Source: Fictibacillus barbaricus
GTDB lineage: Bacteria > Bacillota > Bacilli > Bacillales > Fictibacillaceae
Direction of reading: 5' to 3'
DNA: 64,000 nt
Assembly (NCBI RefSeq): GCF_014635025.1
Contig: NZ_BMCE01000001.1
Coordinates: 186,001 to 250,000, forward strand
Part shown: piece after piece, positions 19,914 to 29,505 of the stretch
Numbering within the stretch: the stretch's first letter is position 1
How the letters are laid out: each line of letters begins with the position of its first letter
Program-made: the position numbers and the translations under genes
Notes under the pieces: generated by a model
What the model was told of the DNA's origin: nothing
The model's database searches: none
Seen by the model: only the letters and a program-made list of their open reading frames with translations

Positions 19914-20555
19914 ATGAAGGGTAAAGTAGATTCCTTAAATATTAAGCTTCCTGAAGAAGTAATGGCCGCCGGTAAATCTTTTTATACAGGTTACAATAAA
20001 GAACCGCAGCAGGAGCCCGTTTATTTACATAAGACACATTTTGAAGGTGACGGTGTAGGAGATACTGTGCATCATGGCGGAGAAGATAAAGCTGTATGCG
20101 TATATCCGCTTGAGCATTATGAAAAGTGGAGTACGGATCTAGAATTAGAGAGTCCGCTCAAGGTACCTTCATTTGGTGAAAATATCACAGCGGCAGGCCT
20201 TAAAGAAGATGACGTGTGTATCGGTGATGTGTTTCAGATGGGACAGGCAGTCGTTCAAATCACACAACCCCGTCAGCCTTGTAACACATTGGCTTCTATA
20301 TTGAGTCGTCCAGATATGATTAAAAAAGTCGTAAATACAGGACGGACAGGGTACTATTTGCGTGTTATACAAGAGGGTTCTGTTTCAAAGGGTGACGAGA
20401 TGGTTCTGATTGAGAAAAACTCCGCTGGGATTTCCGTTACAGAAGCAAACCAAATAAAGTATGGTTTTATAAAAGACGCTAAAAAAATTAAAGAATTAAT
20501 TGAAGTTGAGGCACTGGCTGAATCCTTAAGACAATCATTAGCAAAACGAATTTAG
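19914..20555 (+). CDS. MOSC-domain protein
   Basis: The 213-residue protein starts at the ATG preceded by TGAGGTG; a longer frame upstream has no ribosome site. The MOSC beta-barrel signature is present: VHHGGEDKAVCVYPLEHY, FGENIT and the conserved cysteine in QPRQPCNTLA that typically binds sulfur. A short C-terminal helical region follows, as in YiiM/YflK proteins. Such proteins resemble the C-terminus of Moco sulfurase and handle N-hydroxylated compounds or sulfur transfer; the substrate here is unknown. Confidence 0.88.
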   Translation: MKGKVDSLNIKLPEEVMAAGKSFYTGYNKEPQQEPVYLHKTHFEGDGVGDTVHHGGEDKAVCVYPLEHYEKWSTDLELESPLKVPSFGENITAAGLKEDDVCIGDVFQMGQAVVQITQPRQPCNTLASILSRPDMIKKVVNTGRTGYYLRVIQEGSVSKGDEMVLIEKNSAGISVTEANQIKYGFIKDAKKIKELIEVEALAESLRQSLAKRI

Positions 20556-20567
20556 AACTTTTATTAT

Positions 20568-20605
20568 AACATTTTCCCGATTGGAAATCAGTTGGGAAAA
20601 TTGTT
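20568..20605. other. Imperfect hairpin in the protease upstream gap
   Basis: TTTTCCC (20572-20578) pairs with GGGAAAA (20594-20600), extended by AAC/GTT across a bulge, with a 15-nt loop. No T run follows. It may weakly end the MOSC transcript or act in protease regulation. The remaining gap to the protease has a TACAAT at about 20674 without a good -35. Confidence 0.4.
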
Positions 20606-20786
20606 CTATATAAAGGTTGATTATTTCATATAAACGAACGCTTTTTTCCCAATATTTGAAAATACCAATCGTGTTACAATGAATCAGTAATAGTCAAACA
20701 ATTCCAATACATACATACGGGCCCGGGACCTGACCACCAAGAGCACATGGTTTGATTGTTATAAAATCATGATTGGGGGAAAAGAA

Positions 20787-21926
20787 ATGAAAGCTGTTTT
20801 TAGAGCATTTACTGCTGTACTCAGCCTAGTATTCGTCCTATCCCTTATGGTAGGAAATCTACATTTCTCAGCATCGGCCGCAACGGTAGATAAAGGACCG
20901 AAAAACTTCCTCGTTGGTTTTAAATCAGATATTCAAACAGCTCAAATTAATCATGTTAAAAAAATAGGTGGACAGGTAAAACACCAGTATAAGTTCATGA
21001 ACACGATGCTAGTATCAATGCCAGAAGCCGCAGCAGAAGCTTTAAAGAAGAATCCGAATGTTTCTTATGTAGAAGAAGATCAACTGGCTTTTAAGACCGG
21101 GCAGTCAACGCCATGGGGGATTCCTCACATTAAAGCTGATCAAGTTCATGCAACCGGCAATACAGGGTCAGGTGTAAAGGTGGCGATCCTGGACACTGGA
21201 ATCGATGCAAATCATGAAGACTTAAACGTACGTGGCGGTGCAAGTTTTATCCCAAGTGAGCCAAACGCGTTTGCAGACGGCGATGGCCATGGGACGCACG
21301 TAGCAGGAACAGTAGCGGCGTTAAATAATACGACAGGTGTTATTGGCGTGGCGCATTCTGCGAGTCTTTATGCAGTAAAAGTTCTAGACAGCACAGGAAG
21401 CGGAACGTATAGCGGCATCATTCAAGGAATTGAGTGGGCTGTTGCTAACGATATGGATGTCATCAACATGAGCTTAGGAGGCAGTTCAGGTTCGACTGCA
21501 CTTCAGCAAGCTTGTGATAACGCATATAATTCTGGCGTGCTTGTTGTAGCAGCGGCTGGAAACTCTGGAACAAAGGGCAAGAGAAATACGATCGGCTATC
21601 CGGCTAAATATGCTTCGGTCATGGCAGTTGGAGCCGTTGATTCCAGCAACACCCGTGCTTCTTTTTCGAGTGTTGGAACAGAGCTTGAAGTGATGGCGCC
21701 AGGTGTTGGTGTTGTAAGTTCTGTCCCAGGCAACAAGTATGCAAGCTATAATGGAACATCAATGGCTTCTCCGCACGTAGCAGGAGCAGCCGCACTCATT
21801 ATGGCAGGCAACCCTGGACTAACAAACGTTCAAGTTCGCCAAAAGCTCGTAAATACAGCAAAACCGCTTGGTGACTCTTTCTATTATGGAAAAGGTGTCA
21901 TTGATGTTTATGCGGCAACACGATAA
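20787..21926 (+). CDS. Secreted subtilisin-family serine protease
   Basis: The 379-residue preproenzyme starts at the ATG after GGGGGAAAAG. A Sec signal peptide ending near SASA (about residue 31) is followed by an I9 propeptide of about 75 residues. The mature domain of about 275 residues begins around [10 protein letters not shown]. The triad is Asp136 (ILDTGID), His168 (GHGTHVAGT) and Ser325 ([11 protein letters not shown]); the oxyanion Asn259 is in AAAGNSG. Length and layout match alkaline proteases such as AprE. Export and autoprocessing are inferred from the family. Confidence 0.95.
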   Translation: MKAVFRAFTAVLSLVFVLSLMVGNLHFSASAATVDKGPKNFLVGFKSDIQTAQINHVKKIGGQVKHQYKFMNTMLVSMPEAAAEALKKNPNVSYVEEDQLAFKTGQSTPWGIPHIKADQVHATGNTGSGVKVAILDTGIDANHEDLNVRGGASFIPSEPNAFADGDGHGTHVAGTVAALNNTTGVIGVAHSASLYAVKVLDSTGSGTYSGIIQGIEWAVANDMDVINMSLGGSSGSTALQQACDNAYNSGVLVVAAAGNSGTKGKRNTIGYPAKYASVMAVGAVDSSNTRASFSSVGTELEVMAPGVGVVSSVPGNKYASYNGTSMASPHVAGAAALIMAGNPGLTNVQVRQKLVNTAKPLGDSFYYGKGVIDVYAATR

Positions 21927-21935
21927 TAAATATAG

Positions 21936-21965
21936 AAAGACTCCAAAACGTTGGAGTCTTTTTTG
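21936..21965 (+). terminator. Rho-independent terminator of the protease gene
   Basis: AAAGACTCCAA pairs with TTGGAGTCTTT, followed by T residues. Confidence 0.88.
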
Positions 21966-21972
21966 TTTAATC

Positions 21973-22263
21973 CTAACTTCTTAACAGAGAATAAGAGATA
22001 TTCAGTTGTAAGTCATCACAAAATAACTTGAACTGATACGAGTCAAAAAAGATTTGTTCTCCATTGTTTTGGTCCCAGCTCAAGATGGTGGAGCCGATCG
22101 GGGAAACTTTTCTTCTGTAGGCCCTGATGTCGCTTGTATGTTGAAACGCCTCGATATGGCCTTCGTTAGCCCCTTTTTCTAGTCGATCGATTACCCATGA
22201 AAAATCGTTTTCGCACACCATCTTTTCTTCGCCCTTTTTTAATAACCCTATCACTTTTTGCAT
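21973..22263 (-). CDS. Hypothetical protein (96 residues)
   Basis: A soluble, cysteine-containing protein with no membrane segment. I chose the second in-frame ATG because GGAG lies 8 nt upstream of it but only 2 nt from the first. It is divergent from the HxlR regulator and shares its 120-nt upstream region, so it may be the regulator's target. I do not recognise a family. Confidence 0.6.
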   Translation of the reverse strand: MQKVIGLLKKGEEKMVCENDFSWVIDRLEKGANEGHIEAFQHTSDIRAYRRKVSPIGSTILSWDQNNGEQIFFDSYQFKLFCDDLQLNISYSLLRS

Positions 22264-22306
22264 TCGCATTTCTCCAATTTATTTATAGTCTTTTTTCGCT
22301 GTAGTC

Positions 22307-22366
22307 ATTATAATGATAGTTAGTTTCCATATGCAAGAAGGTACAAAAATGTGGTATAGTTACCTT
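22307..22366. promoter_or_regulatory. Divergent promoter region with inverted repeat
   Basis: On the minus strand TTGCAT and TATAAT, 18 bp apart, form a promoter for the 96-residue gene (22307-22336). An inverted repeat AAGGTAC (22338-22344) / GTTACCTT (22359-22366) lies between that promoter and the HxlR start. It is a plausible HxlR operator; this is inference from position and symmetry. Confidence 0.5.
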
Positions 22367-22389
22367 TTTGATACTAAGGAGTGGCATAA

Positions 22390-22746
22390 GTGAGAAAACA
22401 ATATATGCATCCAATAGAAGTGACACTGGATGTTGTCTGCGGAAAATGGAAGGGCGTCATCTTATGCCATCTTCAAGAAGAAGGCATATTAAGGTTTGGT
22501 GAGCTAAAAAAACGTCTGCCGGGCGTATCGCAAAAAACGTTAACGCTTCAATTAAGAGAATTGGAAGAAGATGGACTCGTCAATCGCAAAGTCTATCCGC
22601 AAGTTCCTCCAAAGGTGGAGTATTCTCTGACGGAATACGGGACAGAATTAGAAGCAACGCTAGAGATGATGTGTGAGTGGGGAATAAACCACCATGACAA
22701 GGTGGGACCAAACAGTGATTCTCAACTAATAGAAAAGCCGAATTAA
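22390..22746 (+). CDS. HxlR-family transcriptional regulator
   Basis: The 118-residue winged-helix protein shows the family pattern: N-terminal helix with VCGKWKGVILCHLQ, recognition region RFGELKKRLPGVSQKTLTLQLRELEEDGLV and wing YPQVPPKVEYSLTEYG. GTG start after AAGGAG. Some HxlR proteins sense electrophiles through an N-terminal cysteine; Cys residues are present at positions 17 and 26. It is divergently oriented to the 96-residue gene. Confidence 0.9.
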   Translation: MRKQYMHPIEVTLDVVCGKWKGVILCHLQEEGILRFGELKKRLPGVSQKTLTLQLRELEEDGLVNRKVYPQVPPKVEYSLTEYGTELEATLEMMCEWGINHHDKVGPNSDSQLIEKPN

Positions 22747-22762
22747 AAAGACCTGAAAAAGA

Positions 22763-22791
22763 TTGAGAGTTTTACTCAAAGCGTCTATAAT
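22763..22791 (+). promoter_or_regulatory. Sigma-A promoter of prfA
   Basis: TTGAGA (22763-22768), 17 bp, TATAAT (22786-22791), 36 nt before the start codon. Confidence 0.75.
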
Positions 22792-22827
22792 TATAATGTT
22801 ATGCATATAAAACAGAGGTGAAAAACC

Positions 22828-23901
22828 ATGTTAGAACGTTTAGAAACGATCGAAGCTAGATATGACAAGTTAAATGAACTACTCAGTGACCCTGAAGTGA
22901 TAAATGATACAAACAAGCTGCGCGAGTACTCAAAAGAGCAGTCTTCTCTCCAAGACACGGTTTCGGTCTACCGTGAATACAAAGAGGCGAAAGAGCAGCT
23001 GGATGAAGCAAAATTGATGCTGGAAGATAAGCTGGATGCTGAAATGACAGCGATGGTAAAAGAAGAGATTTCTGGTCTTACTGATCAGATCGAAGAGTTA
23101 ACAGCGCAGTTAAAGATTCTATTACTGCCGAAAGACCCTAACGATGACAAAAACGTTATCGTGGAGGTTCGTGGTGCAGCTGGCGGTGACGAGGCAGCAT
23201 TGTTTGCTGGTGACCTCTACCGCATGTACAGCCGCTATGCGGAGATGCAGGGCTGGAAGTCTGAAGTAATCGAAGCATCTTACACAGAGCTAGGCGGATA
23301 CAAAGAGATCATCTTTATGATCAACGGAGCAGGTGCATATTCTAAGCTTAAATATGAAAATGGTGCACACCGTGTTCAGCGTGTTCCGGCAACAGAATCA
23401 GGCGGACGTATCCATACCTCTACGGCAACTGTAGCTGTTCTTCCTGAAGCTGAAGAAGTAGAAGTTGAGATTCATGACAAAGATGTACGTGTTGACACAT
23501 TTACTTCATCAGGTCCTGGTGGGCAGTCTGTTAACACGACTCAATCAGCCGTTCGATTAACACATATTCCAACAGGTACAGTCGTATCGTGTCAGGATGA
23601 AAAATCACAGATCAAGAACAAAGAAAAAGCGATGAAAGTTCTTCGTGCTCGTGTTTATGATAAGATTCAGCAAGAAAAACAAAAAGAGTACGATGAAACA
23701 CGTAAGAGCGCGGTTGGTTCAGGTGACCGTTCCGAGCGTATCCGTACGTATAACTTCCCGCAAAACCGAGTTACCGACCACCGTATTGGCTTAACGATTC
23801 AAAAGCTTGACCAGATTCTTCTTGGCAAGATGGATGAGTTTGTTGAAGCACTCATCACAGAAGATCAAACAAGCAAGATGAAAGCTCAGGTGGACGCGTA
23901 A
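22828..23901 (+). CDS. prfA: Peptide chain release factor 1
   Basis: The 357-residue RF1 releases peptides at UAA and UAG. The GGQ motif is in [20 protein letters not shown], and [16 protein letters not shown] covers the stop-codon recognition PxT region. Length is standard. It is followed 1 nt later by prmC, whose product methylates the GGQ glutamine, so the pair forms a functional operon. Confidence 0.97.
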   Translation: MLERLETIEARYDKLNELLSDPEVINDTNKLREYSKEQSSLQDTVSVYREYKEAKEQLDEAKLMLEDKLDAEMTAMVKEEISGLTDQIEELTAQLKILLLPKDPNDDKNVIVEVRGAAGGDEAALFAGDLYRMYSRYAEMQGWKSEVIEASYTELGGYKEIIFMINGAGAYSKLKYENGAHRVQRVPATESGGRIHTSTATVAVLPEAEEVEVEIHDKDVRVDTFTSSGPGGQSVNTTQSAVRLTHIPTGTVVSCQDEKSQIKNKEKAMKVLRARVYDKIQQEKQKEYDETRKSAVGSGDRSERIRTYNFPQNRVTDHRIGLTIQKLDQILLGKMDEFVEALITEDQTSKMKAQVDA

Positions 23902-23902
23902 G

Positions 23903-24769
23903 ATGAGTACAAAAATTCATGAAGCCCTCGCGTGGGCTTCTTCTTTTTTAGCTGATAACGGACGGGAAGCTTTTGCAGCTGAGATTTTGATGAGACATGT
24001 GCTAGGGTGTGTGAGCAGGACAGAGATGCTGATGCGTCTTCACGACCAAATGGATGATGAGATGTATCAACAGCTTAAAGCTGCTGTGGAACGCCATGTT
24101 GAAGGGGAACCGGTCCAATACATTACAGGAAAAGAAGAGTTCTACGGCCGGACGTTTTCTGTTAATAAGGAAGTGCTCATTCCTAGACCTGAAACGGAAG
24201 AATTGGTTGAACATACGTTAGCACTTATCTCAGAACATTTTGGTGATGATGAGACCGTTTCAGTCGCAGATATCGGTACAGGGAGCGGTGCGATCTCCGT
24301 AACGATGGCGCTAGAAGATGATCGATTGCAAGTTTACACGGTAGATATCGCGGAGGAATCTATTGAGGTAGCGAAGGGTAATGCCGAACGGCTTGGTGCC
24401 GAAGTTGAGTTCATTTTAGGTGATCTGCTGCAGCCATTTATGGAGATGCATATGAAGCTGGATGTCGTTGTGTCGAATCCGCCATACATTCCTGACCATG
24501 AGATTGAAGTTCTGGATACGATTGTAAAAGACAGAGAGCCGATGCGCGCTTTAAGCGGCGGGGAAGACGGTTATGTATTTTACAGAAGGTTTATGGAAGA
24601 GCTTCCGCTCGTGCTGAAAGAGAAGGCAATTGTAGGATTTGAAGTAGGAGCAGGGCAGGGTGAAACCGTTGGTGCTATGTTGCGTATTACCTTTCCAGGT
24701 TCAGAAGTGTATGTAAAAGAAGATATCAGCGGCAAAGACCGAATGGTGTTCGCGGTGCTTGGGAAATAA
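23903..24769 (+). CDS. prmC: Release factor glutamine methyltransferase
   Basis: The 288-residue SAM-dependent enzyme N5-methylates the glutamine of the GGQ motif in release factors. The SAM site is VADIGTGSGAISVTMA and the catalytic NPPY is in VVSNPPYIPDHE. The N-terminal helical bundle binds the release factor. It directly follows prfA. Confidence 0.96.
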   Translation: MSTKIHEALAWASSFLADNGREAFAAEILMRHVLGCVSRTEMLMRLHDQMDDEMYQQLKAAVERHVEGEPVQYITGKEEFYGRTFSVNKEVLIPRPETEELVEHTLALISEHFGDDETVSVADIGTGSGAISVTMALEDDRLQVYTVDIAEESIEVAKGNAERLGAEVEFILGDLLQPFMEMHMKLDVVVSNPPYIPDHEIEVLDTIVKDREPMRALSGGEDGYVFYRRFMEELPLVLKEKAIVGFEVGAGQGETVGAMLRITFPGSEVYVKEDISGKDRMVFAVLGK

Positions 24770-24779
24770 TTTGGGAAAA

Positions 24780-24803
24780 GGGGACAGACCCGGGTCTGTC
24801 CCC
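24780..24803. repeat. Perfect 24-bp palindrome
   Basis: A perfect inverted repeat with 12-bp arms (GGGGACAGACCC and complement) and no loop. It is flanked by TTTT on the minus side and AAAA on the plus side, so on the minus strand it can also act as a terminator. It looks like a dispersed intergenic palindrome of the kind seen across Bacillaceae (from memory, not checked). Confidence 0.7.
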
Positions 24804-24807
24804 AAAA

Positions 24808-24850
24808 CAAAAACCCCCTTCTCATAGAGTTGAGAAGGGGGTTTGTTTGA
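24808..24850. terminator. Bidirectional terminator between prmC and rbsB
   Basis: A 14-bp perfect stem (AAACCCCCTTCTCA and complement) with a 6-nt loop. T-rich runs occur on both sides. It serves the convergent prmC and rbsB. Confidence 0.88.
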
Positions 24851-25768
24851 TTACTCTTTTACCATTAACTTAAGCGGGGCAGCAATCTTCTTTTCTACTT
24901 TCTTTCCTGCAAGTACGTCTGATGCTGCTCTTACAGCGAGTTCTCCGATCAGTTCAGGCTGTTGAGCAACAGTTGCTGCTAACTTGCCCTCTTTTACAGC
25001 ATTCACGGCATCTTCATTTCCATCAAATCCAACTACCAGTACATCTCGGCCTGAGCTGTTGATCGCCTGAAGAGCTCCTAATGCCATCTCATCATTATGA
25101 GCGAAGACTGCTTTAATGTCTGGGTTTCCTTGAAGCACGTTCTCCATAACGTTTAATCCTTTTGTCCGGTCAAAGTCAGCAGCTTGTTTGGCAACCACAT
25201 CTAACTTTTTGTCAGCTACATTATGAAATCCTTTTCCGCGTTCACGTGTAGCCGATGCTCCTGGCACGCCTTCCAGCTCAGCTACTTTTGCACCTTCACC
25301 TAACTGCTCTACAACATAGTCAGCTGGCATTTGGCCGCCTTTTACATTATCAGAGGCAACAAGTGCGGCAACGTCACCTTTATCAGTGGAGCGGTCCAGC
25401 GTAACAACTGGAATTCCGATGCTGTTTGCTGATTGAACAGCAGTTGAGATAGCCGCTGAGTCAGTAGGGTTGATCAGCAGGGCATCAATACCTTGCTGCA
25501 ATAGATCTTCAACATCGTTTACTTGTTTAGCAGAGTCATTTTGTGCATCCACGACAACCACTTCTGCACCTTGTTTTTTCGCTTCATCTACGACACCATT
25601 TTTCATCGAAACAAAGAATGGGTTGTTTAACGTAGAAACAGATAAACCGATCTTAAGCTTTTCTCCATCTCCTTTTTTGGCTGGCTTTGCCCATGAAGGG
25701 GGATCTAATGAACACGCGCCTAAAAGGAAAATGGACAATGACATCATGATTAATAAGACTTTTTTCAT
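24851..25768 (-). CDS. rbsB: Ribose ABC transporter substrate-binding lipoprotein
   Basis: The 305-residue periplasmic-binding-type protein captures ribose outside the cell. The signal peptide ends with lipobox LLGAC (Cys19). The mature part has two Rossmann-like lobes typical of the sugar-binding LacI/RbsB fold, including TLNNPFF, QGIDALLINPTDS, VTLDRSTD and FAHNDEMALGALQAI. GGAGGG precedes the ATG. It is the last gene of the operon, 11 nt after rbsC. Confidence 0.96.
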   Translation of the reverse strand: MKKVLLIMMSLSIFLLGACSLDPPSWAKPAKKGDGEKLKIGLSVSTLNNPFFVSMKNGVVDEAKKQGAEVVVVDAQNDSAKQVNDVEDLLQQGIDALLINPTDSAAISTAVQSANSIGIPVVTLDRSTDKGDVAALVASDNVKGGQMPADYVVEQLGEGAKVAELEGVPGASATRERGKGFHNVADKKLDVVAKQAADFDRTKGLNVMENVLQGNPDIKAVFAHNDEMALGALQAINSSGRDVLVVGFDGNEDAVNAVKEGKLAATVAQQPELIGELAVRAASDVLAGKKVEKKIAAPLKLMVKE

Positions 25769-25779
25769 CTTGAACCCTC

Positions 25780-26736
25780 CTATGCAGCTTTTTTGCGATC
25801 AATTAATACGGCGATCAGAATAACGACACCTTTTACTACCATTTGGAAGAACGAAGATACGCCTAACAGATTTAAACCATTGTTCAGTGTTCCGATAATC
25901 AATGCACCGATTAATGTTCCGACAATTAAACCTCGTCCGCCTGATAGGCTAGTCCCGCCTAGTACGACGGCAGCGATGGCATCCAATTCATATGATGTTC
26001 CTGCTGTTGGCTGTGCAGAGTTTAGTCGTGATGTAAGAATCGCACCTGCCAATGCAGCAAGAAGTCCTGCCAGTGAATAGATCATCACTTTTACTTTTGT
26101 TACTTTAATACCTGAGATGATGGCGGCTTTTTCGTTTCCGCCGATCGCGTATGTTTTACGTCCGAACGGCGTCTTGTGTAGGATCATCCAGAACAGAGCG
26201 AACGAGAGGATCATCGTGATCGCTGGTACCGGAATGCCTAAGAAATAGCCTCGTCCGAACAGTTGGAACATATAGCTCTCGCCAAGACCTGTAATCGGGT
26301 TGCCCTCTGTAAAAACGAGTGTTAAACCGCGGAAGATCGTCATCGTTGCTAATGTCGCGATAAAAGGAGCCATTTTACCTTTTGTGATTAATAGACCATT
26401 AATCGCACCCATTACAGCACCTAGCAAACAACCGATCAAGATAGCGAGCATCGGGTCTATTCCCGAAACGATCATTCCGGCCATCAATGCACTCGAAAGC
26501 GCTAGGATCGCCCCTACCGATAAGTCTATGCCTCCCGTTAAAATGACGAATGTCATCCCAAAGGCGATCAATGCGTTAATGGCAACTTGTCGAAGCAAGT
26601 TTAATAAGTTCAGTGGTTCTAAGAAACTCGGGTTCAGAACCGATACGATGACGACTAGAATCATCAAACCTAAAAGAGGTCCAAGCTTCTGCATAATATT
26701 TTCGACATGATTCACTTTTGCGGGTGAAGTTTTCAT
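25780..26736 (-). CDS. rbsC: Ribose ABC transporter permease
   Basis: The 318-residue membrane permease has about ten segments, with GLTLVFTEGNPITGL and the cytoplasmic EAA-like loop around NEKAAIISGIKV that contacts RbsA. I chose the ATG preceded by GGGAGG, which lies just after the rbsA stop; the longer frame starts inside rbsA without a ribosome site. Confidence 0.95.
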   Translation of the reverse strand: MKTSPAKVNHVENIMQKLGPLLGLMILVVIVSVLNPSFLEPLNLLNLLRQVAINALIAFGMTFVILTGGIDLSVGAILALSSALMAGMIVSGIDPMLAILIGCLLGAVMGAINGLLITKGKMAPFIATLATMTIFRGLTLVFTEGNPITGLGESYMFQLFGRGYFLGIPVPAITMILSFALFWMILHKTPFGRKTYAIGGNEKAAIISGIKVTKVKVMIYSLAGLLAALAGAILTSRLNSAQPTAGTSYELDAIAAVVLGGTSLSGGRGLIVGTLIGALIIGTLNNGLNLLGVSSFFQMVVKGVVILIAVLIDRKKAA

Positions 26737-26737
26737 G

Positions 26738-28219
26738 TTATTGTCCTCCCGTTGCATATGTCATAATCTTTTCTTGTGTGGCATCACTCTTCTGAAGCTC
26801 ACCGCTGATTCTACCTTCGTGAACAACAAGGATACGGTCACTCATGCCAAGAACTTCAGGAAGTTCTGAAGAAACCATGATGATTGCTACTCCGCGATCA
26901 GTCAGCTCATTCATCAACTGATAGATCTCACGCTTCGCACCGACATCAACCCCTCTGGTTGGCTCGTCCAAGATTAATACTTTTGGTCCAATTCCAACCC
27001 ATTTGGCTATTACGACTTTCTGCTGGTTGCCTCCTGATAAGTTCTTGGCATTGGTTTCGCCGGATTCTGTTTTGATCCGTAACCGTTTGATCAATAGATC
27101 AACAAAGTCCTTCTCTGTTTTATAATCGATTACACCTTTCTTTGAAAAGCTTGTTAAGTTCGGAAGTGCCATATTTTCTCGGATAGAAAAATCAAGTACA
27201 AGTCCTTCGTTTTTCCGGTCTTCTGTAATAAAGCCAATTCCGAGTTTCACTGCTTCATATGGGTTTTTGATCGATGCTTTCCGTCCACCGACCCAAATCT
27301 CGCCAGAATCCAGTTTATCGAGTCCGAACAACGCTCGCATGATCTCAGTTCGGCCAGCTCCCATAAGGCCGGCAACTCCAACGATCTCACCGGATTTTAC
27401 GGAAAAATTCACACTGTCAAAAACGCCTTGTATCGTGGCATTCTTTACTTCTAAAACGGTCTCCCCAATGTTCGGATTCCGTTCCGGATAACGATCTGTA
27501 AGTTCACGGCCTACCATTTTACGAACCACTTCATCAAAGTTTGTCTCCGTGATTGTTTTCGTATCAACCGTTTTTCCGTCTCGCATCACAGTAATACGAT
27601 CGCATATCGCAAAAATTTCTTCCATTCTATGAGAGATATAAACGATCGAAACGCCTTCTTTTCGGAGTGCGTTGATCACTTCAAACAGCTTTTCTATCTC
27701 ACGCTCTGTCAGCGCAGCAGTTGGTTCGTCCATGATGATCACTTTTGCATCTGTCATTAATGCTTTTGCGATCTCGATCATCTGCTGCTCCCCGACTGAA
27801 CAGCGGCCAGCTTCTTTTTCGAGAGGGATTGATACTGCGAGCCTCTCAAACTGCCTTTTTGCCAGCGCTTTCATTTCTTTTGATTTTAAAAGTCCAAACT
27901 TTGATCTTAATTCTTTGCCGATAAACAGGTTATCGAGCACCGTCATGTCAGGCCATACATTTAGCTCTTGATGGATAAAAGCAATTCCGTTCTGTTCAGC
28001 TTCTTTCGGGTTCTCAAAATAGCGTTCCTGTCCATCAATAACAATCGTTCCTGAATCGCGTTTGTGAAGGCCCGTTAGAATGTTCATCATCGTCGATTTA
28101 CCAGCGCCGTTTTCACCCATTAAAGCATGAACTTCGCCTTCTTGGAGATCGAAGTGAACGCCAGTTAATACTTGGTTCGATCCAAACGCTTTATAAATAT
28201 CGTTCATTTGAATGTGCAT
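26738..28219 (-). CDS. rbsA: Ribose ABC transporter ATP-binding protein
   Basis: The 493-residue protein carries two ABC domains in tandem. The first has Walker A GENGAGKS, signature SVGEQQM and Walker B VIIMDEP; the second has a degenerate P-loop (GLMGAGRTE), signature LSGGNQQ and Walker B VLILDEP. This asymmetry is normal for the RbsA/MglA family. The ATG giving [13 protein letters not shown] was chosen because GAGAGGTG lies just upstream; the earlier GTG falls inside that ribosome site. Confidence 0.96.
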   Translation of the reverse strand: MHIQMNDIYKAFGSNQVLTGVHFDLQEGEVHALMGENGAGKSTMMNILTGLHKRDSGTIVIDGQERYFENPKEAEQNGIAFIHQELNVWPDMTVLDNLFIGKELRSKFGLLKSKEMKALAKRQFERLAVSIPLEKEAGRCSVGEQQMIEIAKALMTDAKVIIMDEPTAALTEREIEKLFEVINALRKEGVSIVYISHRMEEIFAICDRITVMRDGKTVDTKTITETNFDEVVRKMVGRELTDRYPERNPNIGETVLEVKNATIQGVFDSVNFSVKSGEIVGVAGLMGAGRTEIMRALFGLDKLDSGEIWVGGRKASIKNPYEAVKLGIGFITEDRKNEGLVLDFSIRENMALPNLTSFSKKGVIDYKTEKDFVDLLIKRLRIKTESGETNAKNLSGGNQQKVVIAKWVGIGPKVLILDEPTRGVDVGAKREIYQLMNELTDRGVAIIMVSSELPEVLGMSDRILVVHEGRISGELQKSDATQEKIMTYATGGQ

Positions 28220-28234
28220 CACAATCACCTCTCT

Positions 28235-28630
28235 CTAGAAGATTACACCTGCTTGTAAAATACAGTTGGCATACGGAGTCACTTCACCTGTTCGAATAAT
28301 TACTTTCGCTTGCTTTGTGATTTCTTTAAAATCTTCATGTGAGACAAAACCAATCTTTGTTTGTGAGAAAGTCTCGTTCATATAAGTAAGGGTATCTGCG
28401 TTTTTTTCTTTGATCTCTCTTGCCAGGATCACTTTTTCAACTACCATATCCTCAGAAACGATCCTTACTACGTCTTCAAAACTCGGGACACCGAGCGTTA
28501 AAGCTAAATCGATACGAGGGACATCCTTAGGGATCGGAAGCCCTGCATCTGCAATCACGATCTGATCGGTATGTCCAAGATCACTTAAAATTTTTGAGAT
28601 ATGACTGTTTAGAATGCCGTTTCGTTTCAT
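28235..28630 (-). CDS. rbsD: D-ribose pyranase
   Basis: The 131-residue enzyme interconverts ribopyranose and ribofuranose so that RbsK receives its substrate. Family motifs are [15 protein letters not shown] and the C-terminal [17 protein letters not shown]. Its start overlaps the rbsK stop by 4 nt. Confidence 0.96.
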   Translation of the reverse strand: MKRNGILNSHISKILSDLGHTDQIVIADAGLPIPKDVPRIDLALTLGVPSFEDVVRIVSEDMVVEKVILAREIKEKNADTLTYMNETFSQTKIGFVSHEDFKEITKQAKVIIRTGEVTPYANCILQAGVIF

Positions 28631-29505
28631 AACGTTTCCTCCACTTCTTTTCGAATTGGCATCCCGCCTTGAGCACCAAACTTTGTAACCGATAGGGAAG
28701 CGGCCCGGTTAGCAAAACGAAGGCTGTCGCTGATGCTTTTTCCTTCCGCTAAAGCTACGGCTAGTGCTGCGTTAAACGTATCACCTGCACCTGTCGTATC
28801 GACCGCGTCTACACTGTAAGAGGGAACGAGCACTTCTTTTTCGCCGTCATGATAGCGCGCGCCTTCTTTACCTTCTGTAATGAACACTTTATTGGGATAC
28901 TGTTTAAGGGCATCCTCTGTTGATAAACCGTTAAACAGTACCGATGCTTCATGTTCGTTCGGTGTAATGTAGTTCGCATTGTCTATCACTTTTTGTGATA
29001 GCGGACGAGCTGGCGCCGGGTTAAGCAGTAATTGAACCCCAAACTCTTTGCAAAGGTCACTAACATATTCAACCGTTTCTTCTGGTATTTCTTGCTGAAT
29101 CAGTACCATATCCGCTCTTTTTATGAGTTCCGTTGACTTCTTAACAAAGTCTGGTGTCACATGGTCGTTGGCACCTTTAACAACTACAATGCTGTTGTCA
29201 CCTTCAGCTAAAATGATGTGTGCCGTACCGCTCTCTGTTTCTGTAACCGGTTCCACATTTGCTGCAGAAACGTTATTTTGTTTAAAGTTTTCTAAAATGG
29301 CAGCTCCATAATGATCATCACCAACACAGCCAATCATGGTTACGTCTGCACCTAAACGAGCTGCTGCGACCGCCTGGTTAGCTCCTTTTCCTCCAGGGAC
29401 TGTTTTAAATGACGATCCTAATACGGTTTCACCCGCACCAGGACGCTTATCCGATGTAACGACTAGATCCATGGAAGAACTTCCAATGACCGCAATTTTA
29501 ACCAT
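28627..29505 (-). CDS. rbsK: Ribokinase
   Basis: The 292-residue PfkB-family kinase phosphorylates ribose to ribose 5-phosphate. Visible motifs: N-terminal [15 protein letters not shown], substrate lid [15 protein letters not shown] and the catalytic [17 protein letters not shown] with its base Asp. The start giving MVKIAVIG has GAGAGG at 9 nt; an ATG two codons earlier is too close to it. It overlaps the end of rbsR by 8 nt. Confidence 0.96.
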   Translation of the reverse strand: MVKIAVIGSSSMDLVVTSDKRPGAGETVLGSSFKTVPGGKGANQAVAAARLGADVTMIGCVGDDHYGAAILENFKQNNVSAANVEPVTETESGTAHIILAEGDNSIVVVKGANDHVTPDFVKKSTELIKRADMVLIQQEIPEETVEYVSDLCKEFGVQLLLNPAPARPLSQKVIDNANYITPNEHEASVLFNGLSTEDALKQYPNKVFITEGKEGARYHDGEKEVLVPSYSVDAVDTTGAGDTFNAALAVALAEGKSISDSLRFANRAASLSVTKFGAQGGMPIRKEVEETL

